NCBI GenBank assembly: GCA_035547675.1
Contig: DASZUI010000009.1
Span: 1-52,662, forward strand
DNA: 52,662 nt
Origin: DASZTU01 sp035547675
Lineage (GTDB): Bacteria; Pseudomonadota; Alphaproteobacteria; Rhizobiales; Devosiaceae
Direction of reading: 5' to 3'
Below, piece after piece: positions 8,129-16,494 of this stretch; within the stretch, counting starts at the first letter, position 1, and the number at the start of each line of letters is the position of its first letter. The notes beneath the pieces are model-generated. The model made no database searches. It saw only the letters and a list, made by a program, of their open reading frames with translations, and was not told the DNA's origin. The translations under genes and the position numbers were made by a program.

Positions 8129-8455
8129 ATGATCTCACGATCGAGTGCAGCGGCGCTGGCCGCGATCATGCTCATGGCCGCGCCCCTGCCGGCGGCGGCG
8201 CAATCCAACAACAGCAATGCCCATGGCAACGCTAACGCGCCGGGCTCGCTGATGACAACCTGCCCGACGCAGCAGAACGGCCATAAAACCGATACCCAGG
8301 GCAGCGCCGGAAGCACCTCGGGGTCGGGCGCGCCGGCGCCTCAGGCCAACCAGACGGCCCGCTCCAGCACCGGCATCAACGGACAGACGACGTGCCCCGA
8401 CGGCACGATTCCGCCGAACGGCACGACGAGCGCGAATGGCGGGCCGGGCGCCTGA
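8129..8455 (+). CDS. Small secreted low-complexity protein, paralogue-like partner of the divergent gene
   Basis: A 108-residue hypothetical protein. ATG 8129 follows GAGGAGA with good spacing and begins a signal peptide (MISRSSAAALAAIMLMAA, likely cut after AAAQ or close by). The mature part is rich in Asn, Gly, Ser, Thr and Ala and has two motifs, TTCPTQ and TTCPDG, holding the only cysteines. The plan is the same as that of the protein at 7662-8000 (signal peptide, Gln at the mature end, low complexity, two Cys-Pro motifs), although the residues between differ. Earlier in-frame starts would extend it into the intergenic region and destroy the signal peptide. A candidate EcfG promoter lies just upstream, hinting at stress induction. 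Function unknown. Confidence 0.72.
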   Translation: MISRSSAAALAAIMLMAAPLPAAAQSNNSNAHGNANAPGSLMTTCPTQQNGHKTDTQGSAGSTSGSGAPAPQANQTARSSTGINGQTTCPDGTIPPNGTTSANGGPGA

Positions 8456-8481
8456 AAAGGCTCCAGCCAGGAGACGCAATC

Positions 8482-8784
8482 ATGGAAGCGAAACCGAAGA
8501 TCACGACCGGCCCCAATGACCGGCCCAGGAACGAAAGCATCGCGCAGACCGCGCCCGGACTGCCGGACGATACCGGCCATGCCGTCGAAGTCTCCGACGA
8601 GGAGATCGAGCGGACGCGCGCGAAACTGACGGCCGGGGACCGGGGCGCCCCGAGCGGCGGCGCGGCGGTGGGCGACGAGGACCCCGATTACAGCCCGATG
8701 GAGAACGACCCCTCCGAGGCTGCCCGGTCGACGGCCCGCCGGCTCAAGGAAGACCAGAAGAACATGCAGAAGGGCGCCCCGTGA
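8482..8784 (+). CDS. Small highly hydrophilic protein, function unknown
   Basis: A 100-residue protein rich in Asp, Glu, Lys, Arg and Pro with no hydrophobic core segment, no signal peptide and no cysteine; the middle (VEVSDEEIERTRAKLTAG) could form one charged helix and the tail (RRLKEDQKNMQKGAP) another. It is probably cytoplasmic and largely disordered. ATG 8482 is preceded by a GGAGA site, and the gene begins 26 bases after the secreted-protein gene, so both likely share the EcfG-like promoter at 8076. Small hydrophilic proteins of this sort are common among general-stress genes in Hyphomicrobiales, but I cannot name a family. It ends 31 bases before the convergent treY stop. Confidence 0.7.
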   Translation: MEAKPKITTGPNDRPRNESIAQTAPGLPDDTGHAVEVSDEEIERTRAKLTAGDRGAPSGGAAVGDEDPDYSPMENDPSEAARSTARRLKEDQKNMQKGAP

Positions 8785-8815
8785 GGACGCCCGTGCGGCC
8801 GACCTGTCGGTCGAC

Positions 8816-11467
8816 CTAGGCCGACACTGCGACCGCGAGCGGCAGGCGATCGAAGCGGGCCCGGGCCGAGCCGTCCCTGACCTCGATGTCGCCGAGCACG
8901 GTACGCCAGGGGCTATCGGGCCCGGCGGCGTGAAAATCGATCGCCGCTTCTTCCCAGGGGCGCGAGCGCCAGGGATAGAGGCGGATAGAGACGAGCAGTC
9001 CCTCCTTGCCGTGCTGCCGCGAGAACGCCAGCACGGAATCATCCGAATAGTCGACATTGAGCGGCGTGTAGTCGCCCCTCGCGAACAGGTCCGGCATGGC
9101 CTTGCGCAGGGCGAGCAGCTTGCGCAGGACGGACTGCTTGATGCGGCCGTCGCGCCAGTTGCCGGCCAGTTCTTCGTCGGTGGCCGCCTCGTCCAGCGCG
9201 CGGCGCCGGGCCTCGAAATCGACGGGGCGGCGATTGTCGGGGTCGACCATGCTCTGTTCCCAGAATTCGGCGCCCTGGTAGATGTCCGGCACGCCCGGCG
9301 CGGTGAGCTTCAGCGCCAGTTCGATCAACCCGTCCTGGGCGCCGAGCGGCCCGACTTGCCGCTCGAAGGCGCGAAACTCTGCCAGGAAGGCGCCCGCGGG
9401 GTCGAGTGCGACCTCGACGAAACGGCCGATGCGATCCTCATAGTCGGTGCGCGGCACGGTCCAGCTGGTGCGCTGCCGCGCCTCGCGCACGGATTTCAGC
9501 ATGGCCCCGTCGACCCGCCGGCGGAAGCCGGCGAGCCCATCGGCATCGAGTTCCATGCCGGGCGCGAATTCGGTGGGCCAGGCGCCGAGCAGCAGCTGGA
9601 AGAAGTAATAGCGGTCATTGCCGTCGATCCTGGGAGCGCCGGCGGAGTCGAGCAAATCCGTCCAGCGGCGGACGCTCTCGGCCCATGCCTCGGCGCAGCC
9701 GCTCAGCGCCGCGATGCGGGCGCGCGCATCCTCGCCGCGCTTGCTGTCATGGCTGGAGGTGGTCAGCAGTCCGTGCGGGAAGCTTTTCTGCCGGGCGCGG
9801 CAGAAATCGTGGAAGCTCGCGATACTGCGGTTGAAGCGGGCCGGCTTTTCGCCCACGTCGCTCAGCGCGATGAGCCGGTGGAAGCGGTAGAGCGCGGTAT
9901 CTTCGAGGCCCTTCGCCATGACCGGGCCGGTATATTGCTGTATGCGCTGGGCGATGTCGCGAACGTCGTCCGGCACGTAATCATTGTCGGGCCGGCAGAG
10001 TTCGGTCAGCAGCACGCGCTCCAGGAAATCGAAGACGTTGGGGTCGATCTCCGGCGCCGTTCGCCGGGCCTCGCCAAGCGCGATGGCAATGGTTCGGCGA
10101 TCCATCTCCTGGAGCGGACCGGCGTCCACATAGGTGCGGTAGATGGGAAGCGCCGCCACATAGGCCCGCAGCGCCATGCGCAGCGCGTGGCGGGTAATGT
10201 CGGCGCTGGCGAGGCTCTGGCCCGCCAGCCGATGCAGGCGCAGGCTGAGGAAATCTAGCTCGGCGGCCATTTCGAAGTCGATGATGCCGAGCTTGGCCCG
10301 CCTTTCGATGGCGGCCATTGCGGGCTGGGGGCCGGCCTGTTCCTCGTAAAGGCGGGTCAGGCGCTCCTCGGCGGCGGGGTCCGTCAGGAGCTGCGTCACG
10401 GCGGCCGCGAATTCGTAGCCGGTGGTGCCGTCCACCCCCCAGTCGCTTCGCAACAGCTCGTGCGGCGCGAGGATTTTCTCGACGACGAGGTAGATCGGCC
10501 TGCGGCAGGCGGCGCGCAGGCGCCGGCAATAGGCCTTGGGGTCCTTGAGCCCGTCGATGTGATCGACCCGCAGGCCGTCCACCAGGCCCTCCTCAACCAG
10601 TTGCAAGGGCAGCCGGTGGACATGCTCGAACACCGCCTCGTTCTCCACCCGGATGGCAGCGAGATCCGATACGATGAAGAACCGCCGATAGTTGATGTCG
10701 TCCGCGGCAACGGAGTAGCGGGCGGGCCGCCAGTTCTGCCGCCCGATCAGGGCGTGGAGGCGCTCCGGGGCGGCGTTGAGCCGGTCGGCCAGCGCGTGCA
10801 GCGGCGCTTCGGGCAGGCGCCGCAAACGCAGCTTCAAGTGCGCCGCGGCTTCGCCGGGGGCGGCGAGAGCCGCCTTGCCGGGCAGGTCGGGGCCGGCGAG
10901 CCCGTCGAGCAGTTCGGGATAGCTCGCGGGGGCGAGCGGCAGCTTGTGCGTCTTTTCCGCCCACATCGCGAAGGCGCCCGCGGCGGGATCGTAACGGAGC
11001 TGCAGCCCGCCATTGCAAAGAGCCTCCGCATAGGTCGAACCGAGGAACGGCACGAGGAGCTTGCCGTCGAGGCTCGGCTCCGCGGGATGCCAGTTCACGT
11101 CGAACCAGTCGGCGTAGCGGCTTTGCGGGCCCCATTCGAGCAGGTCGAGCCAGAGTTCGTTCTCGTCGCCGCCGACGCCCATGTGGTTGGGCACGATGTC
11201 GAGGAGGATGCCCATGCCGTGGTCCTTCAGCCGGCCCGCAAGCCGCCGGAAGCCGTCCTCGCCGCCGAGCTCGGGGCTGATCTGCCGGTGGTCGACCGTA
11301 TCATAGCCATGGGTGCTGCCTCGGCGCGCCTTGAGGATGGGGGAGAGATAGGCGTGGCTGATGCCGAGCCCGGCGAGATAGGGGACGAGCGCCGCGGCGT
11401 CATCGAAGGTGAAGTCGCCGGTGAGCTGAAGGCGGTAGGTGGCGCGGGGGATGGGCTTGTCGGTCAA
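8816..11467 (-). CDS. treY: Maltooligosyltrehalose synthase
   Basis: A GH13 enzyme of 883 residues that converts the reducing-end alpha-1,4 bond of a maltooligosaccharide to an alpha-1,1 bond, the first step of trehalose formation from glycogen-type glucans. Visible family marks are IPRATYRLQL at the N-terminus, GLRVDHIDGLKDPKAY (nucleophile Asp302), LVVEKILAPHELL (acid/base Glu330) and LTTSSHDSKRGEDARAR (transition-state Asp). Length fits TreY. There is no ATG at the expected place; the frame runs far upstream but crosses a small opposite-strand gene. TTG 11467 gives the normal family N-terminus. An ATT at 11494, 8 bases after GGGAGG, is an alternative start. Product goes to TreZ, encoded on the same strand at 12708-14657 but separated by two plus-strand genes, so the two are not one transcript. 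Confidence 0.93.
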   Translation of the reverse strand: MTDKPIPRATYRLQLTGDFTFDDAAALVPYLAGLGISHAYLSPILKARRGSTHGYDTVDHRQISPELGGEDGFRRLAGRLKDHGMGILLDIVPNHMGVGGDENELWLDLLEWGPQSRYADWFDVNWHPAEPSLDGKLLVPFLGSTYAEALCNGGLQLRYDPAAGAFAMWAEKTHKLPLAPASYPELLDGLAGPDLPGKAALAAPGEAAAHLKLRLRRLPEAPLHALADRLNAAPERLHALIGRQNWRPARYSVAADDINYRRFFIVSDLAAIRVENEAVFEHVHRLPLQLVEEGLVDGLRVDHIDGLKDPKAYCRRLRAACRRPIYLVVEKILAPHELLRSDWGVDGTTGYEFAAAVTQLLTDPAAEERLTRLYEEQAGPQPAMAAIERRAKLGIIDFEMAAELDFLSLRLHRLAGQSLASADITRHALRMALRAYVAALPIYRTYVDAGPLQEMDRRTIAIALGEARRTAPEIDPNVFDFLERVLLTELCRPDNDYVPDDVRDIAQRIQQYTGPVMAKGLEDTALYRFHRLIALSDVGEKPARFNRSIASFHDFCRARQKSFPHGLLTTSSHDSKRGEDARARIAALSGCAEAWAESVRRWTDLLDSAGAPRIDGNDRYYFFQLLLGAWPTEFAPGMELDADGLAGFRRRVDGAMLKSVREARQRTSWTVPRTDYEDRIGRFVEVALDPAGAFLAEFRAFERQVGPLGAQDGLIELALKLTAPGVPDIYQGAEFWEQSMVDPDNRRPVDFEARRRALDEAATDEELAGNWRDGRIKQSVLRKLLALRKAMPDLFARGDYTPLNVDYSDDSVLAFSRQHGKEGLLVSIRLYPWRSRPWEEAAIDFHAAGPDSPWRTVLGDIEVRDGSARARFDRLPLAVAVSA

Positions 11468-11481
11468 TTGGCCGTTTCCGG

Positions 11482-11509
11482 TGGGAGGTGCAATCTTGGA
11501 AACCTCCCA
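11482..11509 (-). promoter_or_regulatory. Perfect 8-bp stem-loop in the treY leader
   Basis: ACCTCCCA and TGGGAGGT pair exactly with a 12-base loop, 15 bases upstream of the proposed TTG start of treY. On the treY message the 5' arm contains a strong GGGAGGT ribosome-binding sequence that is hidden when the stem forms. This could tune translation or simply belong to the shared divergent promoter region. Folding is seen from sequence; regulation is inferred. Confidence 0.4.
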
Positions 11510-11514
11510 GCCGC

Positions 11515-11581
11515 GGAACGGTTCGCCGGCGCGGCAGTATCCGCCATGCGCCGGAGGAAACGGTCGGCGCCCGGCCGCGTT
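11515..11581 (+). promoter_or_regulatory. Two overlapping-candidate EcfG-like promoters before the 56-aa gene
   Basis: Two partial matches to GGAAC-N16-CGTT are present. The first has exact GGAAC (11515-11519), 16 bases, then AGTA (11536-11539). The second has GAAAC (11557-11561), 16 bases, then exact CGTT (11578-11581). Each departs from the consensus by one or two bases. They lie 69 and 27 bases before ATG 11609. Neither alone is convincing. Confidence 0.35.
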
Positions 11582-11608
11582 GACCGTGACGCAGCCGAGG
11601 AGGATGCC

Positions 11609-11779
11609 ATGACCGACAAGAGCGAACGCCGGCCCCCGCGGGAGGCTACGCCCAAGAGCACGCCGCGCGACCAGCACGGCCACAGCAAGCCGATCGGGCC
11701 CGGGCCATCGGGCCAGCAGCAGACGGACGACCAGGACAACCTCAACAACAACGTGTCCAATCTCGGGGAAGGCCGATAG
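11609..11779 (+). CDS. 56-residue hydrophilic protein, function unknown
   Basis: ATG 11609 follows a very strong GAGGAGG site and encodes 56 residues, MTDKSERRPPREATPKS at the start and ending NNNVSNLGEGR. The protein has no hydrophobic stretch, is rich in Pro, Gln, Asn and charged residues, and is likely disordered and cytoplasmic. It lies in the gap between treY and the isomerase-like gene on the opposite strand to treY. Its presence argues against the long N-terminal extension that the treY frame would otherwise have. EcfG-like sequences upstream and its likeness in character to the 100-residue protein at 8482 suggest a stress-linked small protein. Short length keeps confidence moderate. 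Confidence 0.6.
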   Translation: MTDKSERRPPREATPKSTPRDQHGHSKPIGPGPSGQQQTDDQDNLNNNVSNLGEGR

Positions 11780-11897
11780 CTGCCAGCAAGCCCCCGGGGC
11801 GGATGGCGCAATCCGTGCACATGTTTCAAGAAGCGCCGCTTTCGCGGGGCGGCGCCGTGCCGTATGTGAGGTTGTGCCGACTGGAGGGACCCGCAAA

Positions 11898-12680
11898 TTG
11901 CTCCGCTTCGCCGCCAACCTGTCGATGCTCTATCCCGAGCTGGGCTTTCTCGATCGGTTCGGCGCGGCGGCGGCCGACGGCTTCACCGGGGTCGAATATC
12001 TCGGCCCCTATGCCGAGGCGCCGGAAGCCATAGCCGACAGGCTCGGGCAGCATGGGCTGACGCAGGTCTTGTTCAACCTGCCGTCGGGCGACTGGGGGGG
12101 CGGCGAACGGGGATTGGCGGCGCTGCCGGACCGGGTAGAGGAGTTTCGGCGCGGCGTCGCCGAGGCGATCCGCTACGCCGGTGTGCTGGGCTGCCGGCAG
12201 GTCAACTGCCTAGCAGGCGTGCCGAAGGGCGTGGCTCCCGAAACGGCGGAGGAGACGCTGGTCGAAAACCTGCGCTATGCGGCGCCGCGGCTGGCCGACG
12301 CGGGGATCAGGCTCTTGCTCGAGCCGATCAACCCCCATGACATCCCCGGCTTTTTCGTGAACAGCACGGCCCATGCGCTGCGCATCTTCGAGCGGGCCGA
12401 CGAGGACAATCTCTACCTGCAATACGATTTCTACCACATGCAGCGGGTGCAGGGCGAACTGGTCGCCAATTTCCTCAAGCTGCAATCCCGCATCGCGCAT
12501 GTGCAGATCGCCGACAATCCCGGCCGCAACGAGCCGGGCACGGGCGAGATCAATTATCCCTTCATTTTCGCGGCGCTCGAGAAGGCCGGCTATGACGGCT
12601 GGGTCGGGGCCGAATACAGGCCCGCCGGCGGCACGAGCCAGGGTCTCGGCTGGCTCAAAGCCTGTCGGGCGACAGGCTGA
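11898..12680 (+). CDS. hyi: Hydroxypyruvate isomerase-like TIM-barrel protein
   Basis: A 260-residue xylose-isomerase-like TIM barrel of the Hyi type. MLRFAANLSMLYPELGFLDRF is the usual start of hydroxypyruvate isomerases; metal and catalytic residues are visible at Glu142 (LLLEPINPHDIPGFF), Asp177 (YLQYDFYHMQ), and Glu239 (VGAEYRP). These enzymes interconvert hydroxypyruvate and tartronate semialdehyde in glyoxylate or sugar-acid use; related 2-oxo-tetronate isomerases look similar, so the substrate is not certain. TTG 11898 is chosen: GGAGGG lies 9 bases before it and the family N-terminus begins there, while GTG 11874 would add eight unrelated residues. No glyxR or gcl gene is nearby, so context does not support a particular pathway. 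A short stem-loop overlaps its last codons. Confidence 0.85.
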   Translation: MLRFAANLSMLYPELGFLDRFGAAAADGFTGVEYLGPYAEAPEAIADRLGQHGLTQVLFNLPSGDWGGGERGLAALPDRVEEFRRGVAEAIRYAGVLGCRQVNCLAGVPKGVAPETAEETLVENLRYAAPRLADAGIRLLLEPINPHDIPGFFVNSTAHALRIFERADEDNLYLQYDFYHMQRVQGELVANFLKLQSRIAHVQIADNPGRNEPGTGEINYPFIFAALEKAGYDGWVGAEYRPAGGTSQGLGWLKACRATG

Positions 12681-12707
12681 CCGGGCCGGCCCGCTCCCCG
12701 GATCGGC

Positions 12708-14657
12708 CTAGAAGATGTTGAGCTGCCACTGGCGTTCCTTGGCCTTGTCCCGTGGACGGGCCGGCCTGGCGGGGCGGAGGCCGAAGAGGATCGCCGCTTC
12801 GCCGGGCAGGGTGAAGCGCTCGGCGAGGTCGACTTCGCGCCGGCCATAGCCGCCATAGACGGGGTCCTCGCTCGACCAGATCTGGTGCCATTCGAGGCCG
12901 GGCGGCGGCGCCGAAATAGGGTCGGGGATGCTGCGCACCGGCAAATCGTGGCCGAGATTGACCAAGAGCAGGCGGTTGTCCTCGGGCCGATCGGCGAAGT
13001 AGCGCATCAGCAGGGCTTCCGGGGTGAGGATGCCGGCATCGAAGAGCCCGTCGCGCAGCGATGGCTGCCGGCCGATCGCCGCATCGGTCTTGCGGATGGC
13101 GACCAGGTCGTGATGCAGCCGCATGACCTCGCCATTGCGCTCCAGATCGCGCCAGTCGAGCATGGAGTGGTAGAACGCCTCCTCATCGGCCGGCTCGGCG
13201 ATCCGGTTCCGGGCCTCCTCGTCGCGCAGGCTCTGGAATTGCTGCAAAAACTCAAGCCGGCCTTCGGTGATCTTCCGGGCGAGTTCGCCGTCGACGCCGA
13301 GGAAGTAATAGAACGGCGTGCGGGCGGCGAATTCCTGCCCCTGGAAGAGCAGCGGCGTCTGCGGCGAGAGCAGGAACAGGGCGGTCACGGCGCGGGCCTG
13401 GGCGGGGCTGGTGCGCTGCCAGAAGCGGTGTCCGCCCGGCGTGTTGGCCACCTGGTCGTGGTTCTGCAGGTAATTGACGAAGTTCATCGCCCTGAGGTCG
13501 AAGGCGTTGCTGCCGCGGCCCTTGGCCTGCCAATCGTAGCGCTGCCCCTGGAACATGAAGCCGTAGCGGGCGGAGGCGGCCAGTTCCTGGGCGGTCCCCA
13601 GGTGGTCGTGCATATAGGCTTCCTTGCGGGCGGTCGCCGCGACCATGGCGGAGTGGTGGAAATCCTCGTTCCAGACGGCATCGAGCCCGAAACCGCCCCG
13701 TTCGCGGGCGCGCGCGAGATTGGCATCCTGCGGTTCGTTCTCGGCGGCGAAGTAGAGGCTTCTGCCGCCGGCGGCGGCACGAGCCTTGCGCACCAGCTCG
13801 GCGATAACGTGCTCCTCGGACTCGTCCTCCATGGCGTGGGCGGCGTCGATGCGCAGGCCGTCGACATGGAATTCCGCGATCCAGTAAACCGCATTGGCGA
13901 CGTAGTAGTCGCGGGCGCCGCGGGCCGTTCGCGCGTCGAAATTGAGCGCCTTTCCCCATTCATTGTCGACGCCCTGGCGGAAATAGTCGGGCGAAAAATG
14001 CGCGAATTCGTCGCCGGCGCCAAAATGGTTGTAAACGGCGTCGAGCACCACGCCGAGCCCGTGCCCATGGGCCGCGTCGATGAAGCGGCGCATGTCGTCC
14101 GGCCGGCCATAGAGGCGGGTCGGCGCATAAAGCAGCACGCCATCATAGCCCCAGCCGAAATCGCCCTGGAATTCGGCGGCGGGCAGCAGCTCGACAGCGG
14201 TAATGCCGAGATCGCGCAAATGGGGCAGCCGGCCTATGGCGGCCGACCAGGTGCCTTCGGGGGTAAAGGTGCCGATATGGAGTTCGTAGAGAATCTGGCC
14301 CTCAGGGGAGAGGCCCTGCCAGCCGGCATCGGTCCACTCGAAACCCGTGGCGTCGATGATTTCGGAGGGACCGGCGAGCCCGAGCGGCTGGAAGCGCGAG
14401 GCCGGGTCGGCAAAGCGCTGCTCCTCATGCCCGAGGCGGAGCCAGTAGCGGGTTCCGGGCTCCACCGGCAGGACGGCAGAGAAATAACCATCCAGCTCCC
14501 TCACGAGCGGAAAGCCGCGGCCATCCTCCAGTTCGACCGACACATTCTGCTGGGCCGGCGCCCAGACCCTGAACGAGATGCCACCCTCGACGGGCTCGGC
14601 GCCGGCGGGAAAGCGGCGCCCGTGCGGGGCGCCGGTAATCTGGGAAAGCTCCGCCAT
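12708..14657 (-). CDS. treZ: Malto-oligosyltrehalose trehalohydrolase
   Basis: A 649-residue GH13 enzyme that releases trehalose from the maltooligosyltrehalose made by TreY. Domain order is an N-terminal CBM48/E-set beta sandwich (GGISFRVWAPAQQNVSVEL, residues 26-44), the (beta/alpha)8 barrel with VDGLRIDAAHAM (nucleophile Asp271), YFAAENEPQDANLA (acid/base Glu306) and VNYLQNHDQVAN, then a C-terminal beta domain. It is somewhat longer than many TreZ proteins. ATG 14657 is preferred over the frame opening 21 codons earlier because GGAGA precedes it and the family N-terminus fits. A good EcfG-like promoter lies 26 bases upstream, in line with trehalose as a stress protectant. It is divergent from the GH13 glucosidase and convergent with hyi. 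Confidence 0.93.
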   Translation of the reverse strand: MAELSQITGAPHGRRFPAGAEPVEGGISFRVWAPAQQNVSVELEDGRGFPLVRELDGYFSAVLPVEPGTRYWLRLGHEEQRFADPASRFQPLGLAGPSEIIDATGFEWTDAGWQGLSPEGQILYELHIGTFTPEGTWSAAIGRLPHLRDLGITAVELLPAAEFQGDFGWGYDGVLLYAPTRLYGRPDDMRRFIDAAHGHGLGVVLDAVYNHFGAGDEFAHFSPDYFRQGVDNEWGKALNFDARTARGARDYYVANAVYWIAEFHVDGLRIDAAHAMEDESEEHVIAELVRKARAAAGGRSLYFAAENEPQDANLARARERGGFGLDAVWNEDFHHSAMVAATARKEAYMHDHLGTAQELAASARYGFMFQGQRYDWQAKGRGSNAFDLRAMNFVNYLQNHDQVANTPGGHRFWQRTSPAQARAVTALFLLSPQTPLLFQGQEFAARTPFYYFLGVDGELARKITEGRLEFLQQFQSLRDEEARNRIAEPADEEAFYHSMLDWRDLERNGEVMRLHHDLVAIRKTDAAIGRQPSLRDGLFDAGILTPEALLMRYFADRPEDNRLLLVNLGHDLPVRSIPDPISAPPPGLEWHQIWSSEDPVYGGYGRREVDLAERFTLPGEAAILFGLRPARPARPRDKAKERQWQLNIF

Positions 14658-14682
14658 CGATGGTCTCCGCTGAGCTTCAGCT

Positions 14683-14708
14683 AACCGTCCGAAGCGGCGG
14701 CTAGTTCC
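14683..14708 (-). promoter_or_regulatory. Candidate EcfG (general stress sigma) promoter of treZ
   Basis: Read on the minus strand: GGAAC (14708 to 14704), 17 bases, then GGTT (14686 to 14683). It fits the accepted 16-17 base spacing of EcfG promoters, with G instead of C at the first -10 position, and stands 26 bases before the treZ ATG. Confidence 0.5.
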
Positions 14709-14773
14709 GTCGCCGCGCAACCAAGGCGGGGGCGCAGGCTTTCACAAGCAGCGCAGCAAGCGGAGACGGCGAC

Positions 14774-16417
14774 ATGCAGGGGCCCTGGTGGCAGTCGGCC
14801 ACGATCTACCAGATCTATCCGCGCAGCTTTTCGGACAGCAATGGCGACGGGATCGGCGACCTCAGGGGGATCATCTCGCGGCTCGACTATCTCGAAAAGC
14901 TCGGCATTTCAGCCATCTGGCTATCGCCGATCTATCGCTCGCCGATGGACGACAATGGCTACGACATTTCCGACTACCAGGCCATCGCGCCCGAATTCGG
15001 CACGCTCGAGGATTTCGACGAGCTGGTGGCGGAGGCGAAGAAGCGCGGCATCGGCATCATCCTCGACCTCGTGGTCAACCATACCTCGGACGAGCATCCC
15101 TGGTTCAAGGCGGCGTGCGCCTCGCGCGACGATCCCCATCGCGACTACTACATCTGGCGCGATCCGGCGCCGGAAGGCGGGGTACCGAGCGCGCTCACCT
15201 CCGCATTCGGGGGGCCCGCCTGGAGCTTTCACGAGCCGACCGGCCAGTATTACCTGCACCTGTTCTCGCGGCGCCAGCCGGACCTCAACTGGGCCAATCC
15301 CGACGTGCGGCAGGAGGTCTACCGGATGATGAACTGGTGGCTGGCGCGCGGCATTGCCGGCTTCCGCATGGACGTGATCGACCTCATCGGCAAGGACGTC
15401 GACCACGGCATCACCGCCGACGGGCCGCTGCTGCACGAATACCTGCAGGAGATGAACCGCGAGACCTTCGGCGGCATGGACCTGCTGACCGTCGGGGAGG
15501 CCTGGAGCGCCACCCCGGCCTCGGCGCTGCTCTATTCCGGCCGCGACCGCAACGAACTCTCGATGGTTTTCCAGTTCGAGCACGTCACCCGGCAATGGGA
15601 CCCCACGCATGGCAAGTGGCGGCCGCTGCCTTTCGACCTCGTGGCGCTCAAGGAGGTGTTCGGCAAGTGGCAACTGGCGCTGGCGCAGGATGGCTGGAAC
15701 TCGCTGTTCTGGGGCAATCACGATTTGCCCCGTGCGGTTTCGAAATATGGCGACGTGAGCGGCTACCATGTGCAGTCGGCCAAGCTCCTCGCCACGGTGC
15801 TGCACCTGCTCAGGGGCACGCCTTTCGTCTATCAGGGCGAGGAAATCGGTATGACCAATGTCCCCTTCACCTCGATCGAGGAGTACCGGGACATCGAGAC
15901 GCTGAACATGCACCGGCTGCATATCGAGGCGGGGCTGTCGCCGGAGGAGTTCATCGCCGGCGCCAACGCCAATGGCCGCGACAATGCGCGCACGCCCATG
16001 CAGTGGACCGCGGCGCCGCATGGCGGCTTCACCACCGGCGTGCCCTGGATCGCGGTGAACCCGAACTATTCCTCGATCAATGTCGAGAGCAGCCTTGCCG
16101 ACGAGAATTCGATCTGGAGCCATTACCGCAAGCTCATCGCGCTGCGGAAGCAGCATCCGGTCATCGTTCATGGCGATTACCGGAGCTTTCTGGACCAGCA
16201 CGAGCAGATCTATCTTTATACGCGGCATCTCGACGACCAGACGCTGATCGTGGCGGCCAATTTCGCCGCGCAGGGCGTGGAGCTGCGGGTGCCGCCCGAG
16301 CTGCAGGTCACCGGCGAGGCGCTGATCTGGAATTACGAGCCGGTCGCAAGCCTCGGGGAAACATTTCAGATGCGGCCCTATGAGGCCTTTGCGATCCTGT
16401 TCAGGAGCCAGGCCTAG
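14774..16417 (+). CDS. GH13 alpha-glucosidase, oligo-1,6-glucosidase type
   Basis: A 547-residue cytoplasmic GH13 enzyme of the oligo-1,6-glucosidase/alpha-glucosidase/TreC group. Seen: QIYPRSFSDSNGDGIGDL, the conserved LDLVVNHTSDEHPWF, nucleophile Asp200 in GFRMDVIDL, acid/base Glu242 in LTVGEAW, and WGNHDLPR with Asp317. A Val (201) directly after the nucleophile is the residue known to favour alpha-1,6 over alpha-1,4 bonds in this group, where alpha-1,4 enzymes usually have Thr or Ala. GGAGA precedes the ATG. It is divergent from treZ with 116 bases between, so it may help trim branched glucans near the trehalose pathway; no sugar transporter is adjacent. Trehalose-6-phosphate hydrolase or sucrose-type activity cannot be excluded. 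Confidence 0.88.
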   Translation: MQGPWWQSATIYQIYPRSFSDSNGDGIGDLRGIISRLDYLEKLGISAIWLSPIYRSPMDDNGYDISDYQAIAPEFGTLEDFDELVAEAKKRGIGIILDLVVNHTSDEHPWFKAACASRDDPHRDYYIWRDPAPEGGVPSALTSAFGGPAWSFHEPTGQYYLHLFSRRQPDLNWANPDVRQEVYRMMNWWLARGIAGFRMDVIDLIGKDVDHGITADGPLLHEYLQEMNRETFGGMDLLTVGEAWSATPASALLYSGRDRNELSMVFQFEHVTRQWDPTHGKWRPLPFDLVALKEVFGKWQLALAQDGWNSLFWGNHDLPRAVSKYGDVSGYHVQSAKLLATVLHLLRGTPFVYQGEEIGMTNVPFTSIEEYRDIETLNMHRLHIEAGLSPEEFIAGANANGRDNARTPMQWTAAPHGGFTTGVPWIAVNPNYSSINVESSLADENSIWSHYRKLIALRKQHPVIVHGDYRSFLDQHEQIYLYTRHLDDQTLIVAANFAAQGVELRVPPELQVTGEALIWNYEPVASLGETFQMRPYEAFAILFRSQA

Positions 16418-16494
16418 GACAGATCGGAACGGATGCGCAGCGGGCGCGGGTAAGGTAAAAGCGGGACTCGACCGAGCCCTGCGAGTTGCCGACG

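Noticed and set aside
12661..12676. CCTGTC-GGGC-GACAGG stem-loop at the end of the hyi-like gene
   Set aside because: Only a 6-bp stem within the coding end and without a T-run; too weak to call a terminator.
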